Shown here piece by piece: positions 1 to 9,048 of a stretch of 17,231 nt of DNA. The notes beneath the pieces are model-generated. The model worked only from the letters and a program-made list of their open reading frames with translations. It was not told the DNA's origin and did not search any database. Both the position numbers and the translations under genes were made by a program. Every line of letters begins with the position of its first letter. The first letter of the stretch is position 1. Source of the DNA: Solirubrobacteraceae bacterium (lineage in GTDB: Bacteria > Actinomycetota > Thermoleophilia > Solirubrobacterales > Solirubrobacteraceae); the NCBI GenBank assembly GCA_030149625.1, contig JASLHP010000277.1, positions 1-17,231 of the forward strand, written 5' to 3'.

Positions 1-673
1 CGAAGCGGATCGGCATCTGCGTCAGCAGCGACTCGATCGCCTGCTCGCGCTTGACGCCGATCACGCCGCCGCGCGGACCGGTCATGCCGACATCGGTGAT
101 GTAGGCGGTGCCCGCCGACAACACGCGCGCGTCGGCGGTCGGGATGTGCGTGTGCGTGCCCACCACCGCCGTCACGCGGCCGTCCAGATGCCAGCCCATG
201 GCCACCTTCTCCGAGGTCGCCTCGGCGTGCATGTCGACGAGGATCTGGTCGCACTCGCCGAGCTCGCCGAGCGCGACCTCGATCTCGGTGAACGCCGAGC
301 GTCCCGCGCGCACGTACAGGTTGCCGCTGAGGTTGACCACGCCCAGGCGCACGCCGCCGCGCTGCACCACGCACGCGCCTCGCCCCGGCTGGCTGCGCAG
401 GAAGTTCGCCGGCCGCACGATCGGCTTGCCCGATTCGAGGTACGGGTAGATCTCACGGCGGTGATAGGTGTGGTTGCCGAGCGTGATCGCGTCAACGCCC
501 GCCGCGAACATCTGCTCGGCGATCTTCGGCGTGATCCCCAGCCCGCCAGCTGCGTTCTCGCCGTTGACGACTACGAACGTGGGCGCGTAGCGCTCGCGCA
601 GCACGGGCAGGCAGTCGAGCAGCGTACGTCGCCCGAGGCCGCCGACGACGTCTCCCGCGAACAGAATGCGCAC
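1..673 (-). CDS. YmdB/TIGR00282-family metallophosphoesterase (3' end outside window)
   Basis: This is a calcineurin-like phosphoesterase of the YmdB family, cytosolic enzymes that hydrolyse phosphodiesters such as 2',3'-cyclic nucleotides through a di-metal centre. Read from the GTG at 673, the product opens RILFAGDVVGG (D8), then VNGENAAGGLGI (E39, N40), TLGNHTYHRRE (N67, H68), VDMHAEATSEK, the metal-binding pair VGTHTHIPTAD and ITDVGMTGP. The spacing of D8, E39, N40, N67 and H68 matches the numbering I recall for Bacillus YmdB, which is why this start was chosen. The frame stays open upstream to an ATG at 766-764, and those 31 extra codons have coding-like GC3, so a longer N terminus is possible. 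The gene leaves the window at base 1 after 224 codons; roughly 30-45 residues are missing. It diverges from the gene at 790. Family identity is firm; the physiological substrate is unknown. Confidence 0.9.
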   Translation of the reverse strand, partial: MRILFAGDVVGGLGRRTLLDCLPVLRERYAPTFVVVNGENAAGGLGITPKIAEQMFAAGVDAITLGNHTYHRREIYPYLESGKPIVRPANFLRSQPGRGACVVQRGGVRLGVVNLSGNLYVRAGRSAFTEIEVALGELGECDQILVDMHAEATSEKVAMGWHLDGRVTAVVGTHTHIPTADARVLSAGTAYITDVGMTGPRGGVIGVKREQAIESLLTQMPIRF

Positions 674-763
674 CGCGCCGGCGCTCCCGGGGCGCGCCTG
701 TGTCTCCGGCTCCAAGTGCACGCGCGCCTCGCCTGCCGGTCCGGCGAACGCCTCGGGCTCAGC

Positions 764-793
764 CATACTCTGGCGATGGTGGGAGACAGGTGA
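764..793 (+). promoter_or_regulatory. Candidate -10 element and five-codon leader ORF
   Basis: CATACT at 764-769 lies 6 nt before an ATG at 776. That ATG opens a five-codon ORF (MVGDR) whose TGA at 791-793 overlaps the GTG start of the next gene at 790 in the GTGA arrangement common in this window. This could be a leaderless mini-ORF that couples translation to the transporter gene, or GGGAG at 781-785 could simply be the ribosome site for GTG 790. No clear -35 is seen. If the minus-strand gene starts at 766, this -10 overlaps its start codon. Confidence 0.3.
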
Positions 794-2067
794 GCGGCGT
801 CTGGGCATCGTCCTCGCGTCGTGCCGGTACGGGGAACGGCGAGCAGGCCCTCGAGGCGGGTCCCCCGGCCGCCGAGCCGCCCCCGGCCGCCGAGCCGCCG
901 GCGGAGCACGAGCGCGAGCTCGCGGGCGAGCCGGCCGCGGCGCAGAGCCCCTCGCCGGCCGAGCCCCCGCGCGTGGTCGTCCCGCGTTGGGTGCAGCTGG
1001 TGCTGTTGCCGCTGGCCCTGCTCGCGGTGTGGGCCTTGGCGAAAGCCGCGGGCAAAGTGCTGGTCATATTCATTGTCGCCGGGCTCATCGCGCTGATCCT
1101 CAATCCGGCCGTCGCCTTCCTGCACCGTTCGCGTCTCCCCCGTGGCCTCGCGGTGCTCGCCGTGTACCTCGCATTCTTCCTGACCCTGACCGGGATCGGC
1201 TTTCTGCTCGCCAACCCGATCTCCGATCAGGTGCGCACGTTCAGCGACAACCTCCCCCACATCGTCAACGAAGCCAACCGCACGATCGAAAACGTCCAGC
1301 GTGAACTCAACGAACACGGGGTCCACGTCGAAGTCGTCAAGCAGGGCAAAACCGCGCTGCAGAGCATCGAGGGCAAAGTCGCCAAGGAAGCCGACAAACT
1401 CGCCTCCTTCGGGGGCGCGCTCGCGACCGAAGTGGCGGGCGCGATCTTCGACCTCGTGCTGGTGTTCGTGCTGTCGGTCTACATGCTTCTCTACGGCGCC
1501 AAGATCGGCGCGCTGATCCGCCGCGCGATGCCCGACGGCGACGGCTCGAAGGCCGACGACTACCCGCATCTCGTGCAGCGTGCCGTCTCGCGCTACATCG
1601 GCGGCCAGCTGCTGTTCAGCACCGTCATGGGTGTGTCCACCGGCGTCGCGCTGTATCTGTTTGGCGTGATCGGCATCTTTCCCGACGGACGTACGTACGC
1701 GGTCGCGTTCGCCGTCTTCTACGGGGTGATGGAGCTCGTGCCCTATGTCGGCCCGATCCTCGGCTCGATTCCCCCCGTGCTCGTCGCGCTGTTCACGAAA
1801 CCGATCACCGCGCTCTGGGTGGCGCTGCTGTTCGTCGGCATGCAGCAGCTCGAGGGCCACGTCGTCGCGCCCCAGATCTTCGGTCACACGCTGCGCATCA
1901 ACCCGCTGCTGGTGATACTCGCGCTGCTCCTCGGGCTGCAGTTCTACGGCGTCCTCGGCGCTCTGTTGGCGTTGCCGATCCTCGCGGTACTGCGTGAGAC
2001 GGCCGTGTATCTGAACCGTCACCTCGAGCTCGAAACCTGGGATCGCGGCCGCGACGGACTGCTGTGA
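790..2067 (+). CDS. AI-2E/PerM-family transporter
   Basis: The 425-residue product belongs to the AI-2E transporter (PerM, formerly UPF0118) family of multi-spanning inner-membrane proteins. Members have been linked to quorum-signal export, Na+/H+ antiport or unknown substrates, so none is assigned here. The first ~60 residues are a hydrophilic Pro/Ala/Glu-rich cytosolic tail containing a doubled PAAEPP unit. Hydrophobic segments start near WVQLVLLPLALLAVWALA and continue through IVAGLIALILNPAVAFL. A soluble helical region of ~90 residues follows, and the second half holds the family hallmarks MELVPYVGPILGSIPP and LQFYGVLGALLALPILAVL. GTG 790 is preceded by GGGAG; the frame is open back to a GTG at 700, but that stretch looks non-coding. 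The stop overlaps the next start by 4 nt, placing it at the head of an operon with an ABC exporter. Confidence 0.88.
   Translation: MSGVWASSSRRAGTGNGEQALEAGPPAAEPPPAAEPPAEHERELAGEPAAAQSPSPAEPPRVVVPRWVQLVLLPLALLAVWALAKAAGKVLVIFIVAGLIALILNPAVAFLHRSRLPRGLAVLAVYLAFFLTLTGIGFLLANPISDQVRTFSDNLPHIVNEANRTIENVQRELNEHGVHVEVVKQGKTALQSIEGKVAKEADKLASFGGALATEVAGAIFDLVLVFVLSVYMLLYGAKIGALIRRAMPDGDGSKADDYPHLVQRAVSRYIGGQLLFSTVMGVSTGVALYLFGVIGIFPDGRTYAVAFAVFYGVMELVPYVGPILGSIPPVLVALFTKPITALWVALLFVGMQQLEGHVVAPQIFGHTLRINPLLVILALLLGLQFYGVLGALLALPILAVLRETAVYLNRHLELETWDRGRDGLL
863..898 (+). repeat. Perfect 18-bp tandem duplication inside the transporter gene
   Basis: Two identical 18-bp units, 863-880 and 881-898, lie head to tail and encode the repeated PAAEPP segment of the hydrophilic N-terminal tail. 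The unit keeps the reading frame, so copy number could vary without breaking the gene. Confidence 0.85.
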
Positions 2068-2906
2068 GCGTCGTGCTCAGCGTCAGTGCCCTCGCCAAGC
2101 GCTATGGCGAGCTCGACGCGCTCGCAGATGTCAGTTTTGTGGCCGGCCCCGGTGAGCTGATCGCCGTCACCGGCGCCAACGGCGCGGGCAAGACCACGCT
2201 GCTGTCGATCGTCGTGGGCGTCCAGGAGCCGAGCGCTGGCGCCGTGAGTCGCGCGGAAGGTGGGGCCGCCGCCGGCGGCGCCGGTCCGGGCGGCGTGCGC
2301 GTTGAGCGCGGCGGGGCTGGTCGGGGGGCCGGATCGCGAGTCGGGGTCGGGTGGGTGCCTCAAGCCCCCGCGCTGTACTCCAAGCTCTCCGTCGCCGAGA
2401 ACCTCGAGCTGTTCGCCCGTCTCGAGGGCGTAAAGGACACACGTGAGGTGGTAGCGCGCATGCTCGAGCAGACCGGCCTCGGCGATCGCGCGCGTGAGCC
2501 AGTCGGACGACTATCTGGTGGCAATCGCCAGCGGGTCAACGTCGCCATTGGGTTGATCGGCGATCCGCCGGTGCTCGCGCTCGATGAGCCATCCGCCTCG
2601 CTGGACCCCGACCAGCGCGAGCGCCTGTGGGAGTTCGTCCTCGCGCGCGTCGCCACGGGAACCACCGTGCTGTTCTCGACACACAACGTCAGCGAGGCGC
2701 AGCGCCACGCGAGCCGCATGCTCGTGCTCTCGGGTGGACGGCTGCTGTTCGACGGCGAGCCGCGCGCGCTGATGCGACAAGCGGGCGAGGGCGAGGGCGG
2801 CGACCTCGAGCGCACGCTCGTGCGCTTCCTGCGCGAGCACCCACACGCACGTGCCGAGCACGCGCGGCCGGCGGCCGAGCACGCGAGCGAGCGGACAGCC
2901 ACGTGA
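2064..2906 (+). CDS. ABC transporter ATP-binding protein
   Basis: The 280-residue nucleotide-binding subunit powers the ABC-2 type exporter whose permease is the next gene. Every ATPase motif is present: Walker A GANGAGKT (37-44), Q-loop glutamine at WVPQ (Q100), signature LSGGN (150-154), Walker B VLALDEP (170-176, with D174 and E175) and the switch histidine in STHN (H207). It resembles the CcmA/NatA type of drug or polysaccharide exporters. A Gly/Ala/Arg-rich segment at about residues 62-96 separates Walker A from the Q-loop and is roughly 15 residues longer than usual, probably a surface loop. The C-terminal ~35 residues are His/Ala/Arg/Glu-rich and low in complexity. GTG 2064 overlaps the previous stop as GTGA, and the stop overlaps the permease start the same way, so translational coupling is likely. 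The substrate cannot be told from sequence. Confidence 0.93.
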   Translation: MSVVLSVSALAKRYGELDALADVSFVAGPGELIAVTGANGAGKTTLLSIVVGVQEPSAGAVSRAEGGAAAGGAGPGGVRVERGGAGRGAGSRVGVGWVPQAPALYSKLSVAENLELFARLEGVKDTREVVARMLEQTGLGDRAREPVGRLSGGNRQRVNVAIGLIGDPPVLALDEPSASLDPDQRERLWEFVLARVATGTTVLFSTHNVSEAQRHASRMLVLSGGRLLFDGEPRALMRQAGEGEGGDLERTLVRFLREHPHARAEHARPAAEHASERTAT

Positions 2907-4234
2907 GATCGCTGCTGCGCAAGGACGTACTGATCCTGCGCCGCTCGCGGCTGCTGCTCGTGCTGCTCGTCGTCTACCCCGTTGCGGTCGCGCTCTTGAT
3001 CGGCTTCGCGATCTCGCGCAGCCCTGCGCGTCCGCGCGTCGCGATCGTCGACGAGGCCGCCCCCGGAGAAACCATCAAGGTCGGCACGCGGCGCGTCGAC
3101 GTCGCGCAGTATGCGCGCCAGCTGTTCGATCAGGTGCACGCGATCGAAACGCCCTCGCGCGCGCAAGCCGTCGCCAAGGTCGATTCCGGCGAAGCGCTCG
3201 CGGCCGTCGTGATCCCCGCCGACATCGCCGCGCGCGTCGCCTCCGACACCCAACCCGCCCAGCTGGAAGTGCTCTACAACGGCGACGCGCTCGAGCAGTC
3301 GCTCGTGCGCACGAGCATCGAATCCACGCTCGCGCGCGCCAACCTCGACTTCTCCGGACAGATCCAGCAAGCGGCCGCCGGCGCGATCACGACGCTGCTG
3401 CGCGGTGGCAGCCTCGCGTCTATCGGCGCGCCGCAGGGGCTGATCGGGCTCGAACAGATACCCGGTGTGCTCAGGCGAGTGATCGCGCGTCAGCCGCCTG
3501 GTCGAGATCGCGCTCAGCTCGAACGCCTCGAGGCGTTCGCCACGTTCGCCGCTGAGAACCTGCTGCTGGCCAAGCAGGTGCTCGCCACGATCGGTCAGCC
3601 GATCCAGGTGCACAGCGTGCTGCTGCATGGGCGTCGCACGCCGCTCGACACGTTCGCCGTGGTCGTCGCCGTCAGCATCTCGTTGATGTTCCTGTGTGTG
3701 CTGCTCGCCGCCGGCGGCATCGCGCTGGAGCGCGAAGAGCACACGCTCTCGCGGCTGCTGCGCGATCTCGTCAGCCGCGAGACGCTGCTGGCCGAGAAGG
3801 CGTTGCTGGCAGCCGGCTGCGCCTTCTCGGTGGCCGTCGCGATGCTCGCCGCGATCGGTGCGTTCGTGGCGCTCGACTTCTCCCGCGTGGCGCTGTGGCT
3901 GCTGGCGCTGGCGTTTGCCGCGCTCGCCTTCGCCGCGCTCGGCCTCGCCATCGGCGCGCTCGCGCGCGAGGTGCGCGCCGCCTCGCTGCTCGCGATCCTC
4001 TCGGCATTGCCGCTCGCGCTGCTCGCGCTCGTGCCCGCCGGCGCCGTGTCCGGCGGCTTCTACGACGTGATCGAGACGATCTCGTTCGCGTTCCCGTTCA
4101 AGGCGGCGCTGCAGGCGCTCGATACCGCCGTCAACGACGCCGCCCCGAGCATCTGGATCTCGCTCGCGCACCTCACCGTGCTCAGCGTCCTGTTCGGAGC
4201 CCTGGCTCGCGCCGGCCTGCGTGACGCGAACTAG
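2903..4234 (+). CDS. ABC-2 type transporter permease
   Basis: The 443-residue membrane subunit partners the preceding ATPase. Its topology is typical of ABC-2 exporters with a large outside domain: one N-terminal helix (about 17-37, LLLVLLVVYPVAVALLIGFA), an extracytoplasmic region of ~200 residues, then a cluster of helices beginning FAVVVAVSISLMFLCVLLAAG and running to the C terminus. ALEREEHTLSRLLRDLVSRE after the second helix is the conserved cytosolic coupling stretch (usual form xExExGTLxxLLxxPxsR). GTG 2903 was chosen because it forms a GTGA overlap with the ATPase stop and starts just before the expected MRSLLRKDVLILRRSR sequence; the frame is open further upstream but reads as a shadow of the ATPase gene. 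The cargo (drug, lipid, or sodium as in NatAB) is unknown. Confidence 0.9.
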   Translation: MRSLLRKDVLILRRSRLLLVLLVVYPVAVALLIGFAISRSPARPRVAIVDEAAPGETIKVGTRRVDVAQYARQLFDQVHAIETPSRAQAVAKVDSGEALAAVVIPADIAARVASDTQPAQLEVLYNGDALEQSLVRTSIESTLARANLDFSGQIQQAAAGAITTLLRGGSLASIGAPQGLIGLEQIPGVLRRVIARQPPGRDRAQLERLEAFATFAAENLLLAKQVLATIGQPIQVHSVLLHGRRTPLDTFAVVVAVSISLMFLCVLLAAGGIALEREEHTLSRLLRDLVSRETLLAEKALLAAGCAFSVAVAMLAAIGAFVALDFSRVALWLLALAFAALAFAALGLAIGALAREVRAASLLAILSALPLALLALVPAGAVSGGFYDVIETISFAFPFKAALQALDTAVNDAAPSIWISLAHLTVLSVLFGALARAGLRDAN

Positions 4235-4273
4235 CCCACGGCGAACGTCGTCCAGCCGCGGCAGGCGCACCTC

Positions 4274-4308
4274 ATGAAAAATCATCGCTGGAGGTATCCT
4301 CGAAGGCG
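4274..4308 (+). promoter_or_regulatory. Probable leaderless promoter of the hemB operon with an AT-rich dyad
   Basis: TATCCT at 4295-4300 is a good -10 hexamer and ends 8 nt before the ATG of hemB, so transcription would begin at or within a base or two of the start codon. An AT-rich dyad ATGAAAAATCAT (4274-4285), striking in this GC-rich DNA, covers the -35 position and could be an operator. No Shine-Dalgarno sequence lies between -10 and ATG. Confidence 0.5.
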
Positions 4309-5301
4309 ATGGGCTTTCCACAGACGCGCATGCGCAGGCTGCGCGCAAGCGCGGGCTTGCGTGGTCTGGTGCGCGAGACCGAGCTGCGCGCCGGTCAGCT
4401 GGCGCTGCCGCTGTTCGTCAGCGAAGCCGGCTCGAGCGCCGCCGCGCGCGAGCCGATCGCGACGATGCCCGGCGTGCAGCGACTGTCGCTCGCCGCGGCC
4501 GTCGAGGAGGCACGAGACGCCGCGGCGCTCGGCCTCGCCGCAGTGATGGTGTTCGGGCTGCCGGCCGAGAAGGACGCTCACGGCTCCGGCGCCTGGGACG
4601 AGCACGGCGTCGTACAGCTCGCGGTGCGCGCCATCAAGCAGGCCGTGCCGGAGCTGCTCACGATCACCGACGTTTGTCTCTGCGAGTACACCGACCACGG
4701 CCACTGCGGGGTCGTTCGCGACGACGGCACCGTCGCGAACGATGCCTCGGTGGAGCTGCTCGCGCGCACCGCCGTCTCGCACGCGCGTGCCGGCGCCGAC
4801 ATCGTGGCTCCCTCGGACATGATGGACGGGCGCGTCGGCGCGATTCGCGAGGAGCTCGACGGCGAGGGCTTCGCCGACACGCCGATCCTTGCCTACTCCG
4901 CCAAGTTCGCCTCCGCGTTCTACGGCCCGTTCCGCGACGCCGTCGACTCGGCGCCCGCCTTCGGCGACCGCCGCGGCTACCAGATGGACCCCGCCAACGG
5001 CCGTGAGGCCGTGCGCGAGGCGCTGCTCGACGTGCAGGAGGGCGCCGACATGGTCATGGTCAAGCCGGCGCTCGCCTACGGCGATGTGATCCGCGCCGTC
5101 AAGCGCGCTACGCGGCTACCCGTCGCGGCGTACAACGTCAGCGGCGAGTATGCGATGGTCAAGGCGGCGGCGGCCGCCGGCTACCTCGACGAGCGTGCCA
5201 CGGTGCTCGAGATCCTCACCTCGCTGCGCCGCGCCGGCGCCGACACGATCATCACCTACCACGCAAAGGACGCAGCCCGATGGCTAGCAGAGCAGACTTG
5301 A
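4309..5301 (+). CDS. hemB: Delta-aminolevulinic acid dehydratase (porphobilinogen synthase)
   Basis: HemB condenses two 5-aminolevulinate molecules into porphobilinogen, the first shared step of tetrapyrrole synthesis, in the cytosol. The 330-residue length is normal. The zinc-binding cysteines sit in DVCLCEYTDHGHCG (C123, C125, C133), so this is a zinc-type enzyme, not the Asp-rich magnesium type. The two Schiff-base lysines are K199 in YSAKFASAFYG and K252 in MVMVKPALAY. The substrate-loop sequence YQMDPANGREA and the C-terminal YNVSGEYAMVKAA are also canonical. ATG 4309 follows a -10-like TATCCT by 8 nt with no ribosome site, fitting a leaderless message. It heads an operon with the Ahb-like gene, whose start lies inside its last 22 nt, and hemL, which makes HemB's substrate. 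Confidence 0.97.
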   Translation: MGFPQTRMRRLRASAGLRGLVRETELRAGQLALPLFVSEAGSSAAAREPIATMPGVQRLSLAAAVEEARDAAALGLAAVMVFGLPAEKDAHGSGAWDEHGVVQLAVRAIKQAVPELLTITDVCLCEYTDHGHCGVVRDDGTVANDASVELLARTAVSHARAGADIVAPSDMMDGRVGAIREELDGEGFADTPILAYSAKFASAFYGPFRDAVDSAPAFGDRRGYQMDPANGREAVREALLDVQEGADMVMVKPALAYGDVIRAVKRATRLPVAAYNVSGEYAMVKAAAAAGYLDERATVLEILTSLRRAGADTIITYHAKDAARWLAEQT

Positions 5302-6430
5302 GCGGCAACGGCGACGCTGCCGCGCCTCTCGCCGACGTCGCCGATCCGATGCTGCCCACGACCGCGCCGCCGAAGATCCGCAGTCGCAAGGATGGCGCCG
5401 CGATCGCGCTCGAGGACATCGACCGCAAGCTGCTCAACCTGATGCAGGGCAGCTTTCCGATCGCCGCGCGGCCCTACCAGCGCGTCGCCGAGCTGGGCGA
5501 GATCTCAGAGCAGGAGGTCATGCGCCGTGTGCGGCACCTGCTCGACAAGCGCATCATTCGCCAGGTCACGCCGATCTTCGACACGCGCGCGCTCGGCTAC
5601 TCCTCGATGCTCGTCGCCGCCAAGGTCGACCCCGAGCATCCACATCGCGCCGCACAGGTGATCAACGCCCACCCGGGCGTCTCGCACAACTACCTGCGCA
5701 ACCACGAGTTCAACCTGTGGTTCACGATCGCCACAGAGCCAGACTCCAAGCTCGGCCTCGAAGGCACGCTCGAGGTGCTCGCCGCCGAGGCCGGCGCCGA
5801 GTCGGTGCGCCAGCTGCCGACGCTGCGGCTGTTCAAGATCCGCATGGACCTCGAGATGCAGGGCGGCACCGACGCGCTCGCGAGCGCCGCCGAGGTCAAG
5901 CAGCCGATCGAGCTCGAGCCTCAGCCCTACGACGAGCTCGACATCGCCGTGATCCGTGCGCTGCAGGGCGACATGCCCGTCGTCGAGGAGCCCTATGCGC
6001 CGGCGGCCGCCGAGCTTGGCATCGGCCAGCAGAGCTTCCTCGACCATCTCGCCGGCATGCAGGAGCGCGGCATCCTGCGCCGCGTCGCGGCGATCCTCTA
6101 CCACCGGCGCGCCGGCTTCTCCGCCAACGGCATGGGCGTCTGGAAGGTGCCCGACGCGCAGATCTTCGAGCTCGGTTGCCGCATGGCCGCCGTGCGCGGC
6201 GTCTCCCACTGCTATCAGCGCCCGACTTACGAGGACTGGCCCTACTCCGTCTTCACGATGGCTCACGGTCGCTCCAAGCAAGAGTGCGACGACGTGCTCG
6301 ACGCGATCGCCGAGATGACCGGCATCGACGAGCGCGCCACGCTGTATTCGTCGACTGAGTTCAAGAAGATCCGGCTGCTGTACTTCACCGAGGACTTCAA
6401 GGACTGGGAGCGCACGCACGGCGGCTCGAG

Positions 6431-6434
<4 letters not shown>
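5280..6434 (+). CDS. Fused AhbA-AhbB / NirDL-type siroheme decarboxylase-like protein
   Basis: The 384-residue protein holds two Lrp/AsnC-like modules in tandem. Module 1 (about 44-195) has a winged-helix start LEDIDRKLLNLMQGSFP and the core NYLRNHEFNLWFT. Module 2 (about 217-370) repeats the plan with YDELDIAVIRALQGDMP, then CYQRPTYEDWPYSVFTM and LYSSTEFKKIRLLYF. These cores are typical of AhbA/AhbB, the heterodimer that decarboxylates siroheme to 12,18-didecarboxysiroheme, and of NirD/L/G/H in haem d1 synthesis; the two subunits are fused here. A disordered ~40-residue N terminus precedes module 1. AAAGGA at 5265-5270 sits 9 nt before ATG 5280, one of the few clear ribosome sites here, supporting this start inside hemB. 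Lying between hemB and hemL it is surely tetrapyrrole-linked. A haem- or siroheme-sensing regulator is the alternative. Confidence 0.82.
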
Positions 6435-7725
<1,291 letters not shown>

Positions 7726-7729
<4 letters not shown>

Positions 7730-8331
7730 GCGCGGCGATGGAGCACGCCGGCGACGGCACGTGCGCCGGCGTCGACGCCCTCGAGCGCCTGCGCGAGCTG
7801 CTGCTCCGCGAAGGCGGGCTGATGGCAACGCTCGTCGAGCCCCAACGCGCGCGCATCGCCGGACCGGAAGTCGATTCCCGCTCGCTCGCCGATCCGCAGT
7901 CGAGTCCGGCCCACATCGCCGCGAGTGGGCCGCGCGCCGCCGGCAGGCGCGAGCAGTACGAGCTGCTCGTCGAGGCGATCTACGAGGGCTACCTGCTGCA
8001 CTACGGCGCGCCGCGCGTCATGCGCGTGCCCGAGGCGGACCTGAAGCTGCTCGCGGGCGACCGGCTCTACGCGATCGGCCTCGCGCTGCTCGTCGCGCTG
8101 GGTGACACCGCCGCGGTAGCCGAGCTCGCGGACACGATCACGCTCAGCGCGCTCGCCCAGGGAGCGGGCTCGGCCGAGCTCGCCGAGAGCACCTGGAGGG
8201 CCGGCGCGCGCGCCGTCGGCTGGGGCTGCGGCGAGGCTCACGCGCGCGCCAAGAAGCTGGTGCTCGACGGGGCGCCCGAGGCGATCGAGGCGATGCGCAC
8301 AAGCGCGGAGGGCCTGATCGCGTCGCCCTGA
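7726..8331 (+). CDS. Uncharacterised protein resembling a polyprenyl-synthase fragment
   Basis: I do not recognise a named family. The 201-residue soluble, Ala/Leu-rich, mostly helical protein starts at GTG 7726 in a GTGA overlap with hemL; ATG 7738 is an alternative. Residues 87-112, from EGYLLHYGAPRV to LLAGD, align without gaps to residues 114-139 of the polyprenyl diphosphate synthase encoded at 11424-12482 (DGALLRRGHPTV to ATGD), and the similarity continues through RLYAIGLALLVALGD. The aspartate-rich DDxxD that binds Mg-diphosphate is absent: the matching position reads EAIYE. This suggests an isoprenoid-synthase fold that lost its active site, perhaps a regulatory or binding partner. 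Its place between hemL and the bc genes hints at a role near haem or quinone. No signal peptide or membrane helix is seen. The gene call is solid; the function is inference. Confidence 0.8.
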
Positions 8332-8343
8332 ATCGCGCCCCGG

Positions 8344-8358
8344 TATTCTTTGCGGCCG
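8344..8358 (+). promoter_or_regulatory. Probable leaderless promoter of the cytochrome bc operon
   Basis: TATTCT at 8344-8349 lies in the 27-nt gap after the preceding stop and ends 9 nt before the GTG start at 8359. No ribosome-binding sequence fits between. The layout matches the hemB and XRE-gene promoters in this window. The -35 region would fall inside the end of the preceding gene and is not recognisable. Confidence 0.45.
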
Positions 8359-9024
8359 GTGCCAGACAAGCGCGACAAGCACAAGTCCAAGTACACGCTC
8401 GACCGGGGCATGCCCGGCGCGTTCGAGGGCGAGACGATCACACGGCGGCGGTTCATGACCGGCACGGCCCACGGGGCCGGGGCGGTGGCGGCCGCCTCGT
8501 TCGCGCTGCCCGCGCTCGGCTTCGCGTTCGGGCCGATCTTCAAAAGCTCTCCGCACCGCTGGGAAGTCGTCGGCAACATCTACCAGTTCCCCGACAACAA
8601 CTACGTGCCCGTGGTGATCACGCTCACGCCCAACATCGGCGAGGCGGGCAAGTCAACGGTGTACATGCGCAAGTTCAACCCCGAAATCGACACCGACCCG
8701 TATGACAAAGGCACGCCGTACATCGCCATCTCCAGCCGCTGCGCGCACGTCGGCTGCCCCGTGCGCTGGGTCGACGCCTCCGAGCGCTTCATCTGCCCGT
8801 GCCACGGTGGCGTCTACGACCTGCTCGGGCGCAGGGTGGGCGGTCCGCCGGTCCGGCCGCTCGACCGGTTCTACACACGCGTCACCGGCGAAAACGTCGA
8901 AGTCGGTCCGCGCTTCAGCGTCAACAGTCAGCTGCGCCGCTTCTCGCCGCGCGACCCCGGCGAGCCACTCGATGGCATCGGCCAGTACCTGTATCCGTCA
9001 CGCCCGGGCGCCCAGAAACTCTAG
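8359..9024 (+). CDS. qcrA: Rieske [2Fe-2S] protein of the cytochrome bc complex
   Basis: This 221-residue iron-sulfur subunit carries electrons from menaquinol to cytochrome c on the outer face of the membrane. The cluster ligands are C128 and H130 in CAHVGC and C146 and H149 in CPCHGG, with C133 and C148 placed for the stabilising disulfide; GGPPVRPL supplies the conserved proline loop. After a 27-residue cytosolic head comes a twin-arginine signal-anchor, TRRRFM (28-33), followed by a hydrophobic stretch to ~58. The protein is therefore expected to be exported folded by the Tat system, whose TatC is encoded at 13004. GTG 8359 was preferred to TTG 8350 because of the -10 element 9 nt upstream. 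It heads an operon with cytochrome b (gap 24 nt) and the subunit IV-cytochrome c fusion. A C-terminal tail of ~30 residues extends beyond the cluster domain. Confidence 0.94.
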   Translation: MPDKRDKHKSKYTLDRGMPGAFEGETITRRRFMTGTAHGAGAVAAASFALPALGFAFGPIFKSSPHRWEVVGNIYQFPDNNYVPVVITLTPNIGEAGKSTVYMRKFNPEIDTDPYDKGTPYIAISSRCAHVGCPVRWVDASERFICPCHGGVYDLLGRRVGGPPVRPLDRFYTRVTGENVEVGPRFSVNSQLRRFSPRDPGEPLDGIGQYLYPSRPGAQKL

Positions 9025-9048
9025 CCTCCCGCCAACCCCACAGACACC

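Noticed and set aside
674..766. N-terminal extension of the YmdB-type protein from ATG 766
   Set aside because: Codon use is coding-like, but catalytic-residue numbering matches the family exactly from GTG 673 and the extension would leave 23 bp for two divergent promoters; kept as an alternative only.
571..2022. Long minus-strand open frame (483 codons) opposite the AI-2E-type gene
   Set aside because: His/Arg/Gln/Asp-rich composition with no domain; it is the antisense shadow of a clearly recognisable membrane protein.
2360..4348. Long minus-strand open frame (662 codons) opposite the ABC transporter genes
   Set aside because: Low-complexity Arg/Glu/Gln sequence, no motifs; the plus strand encodes an ATPase with every Walker motif and its permease.
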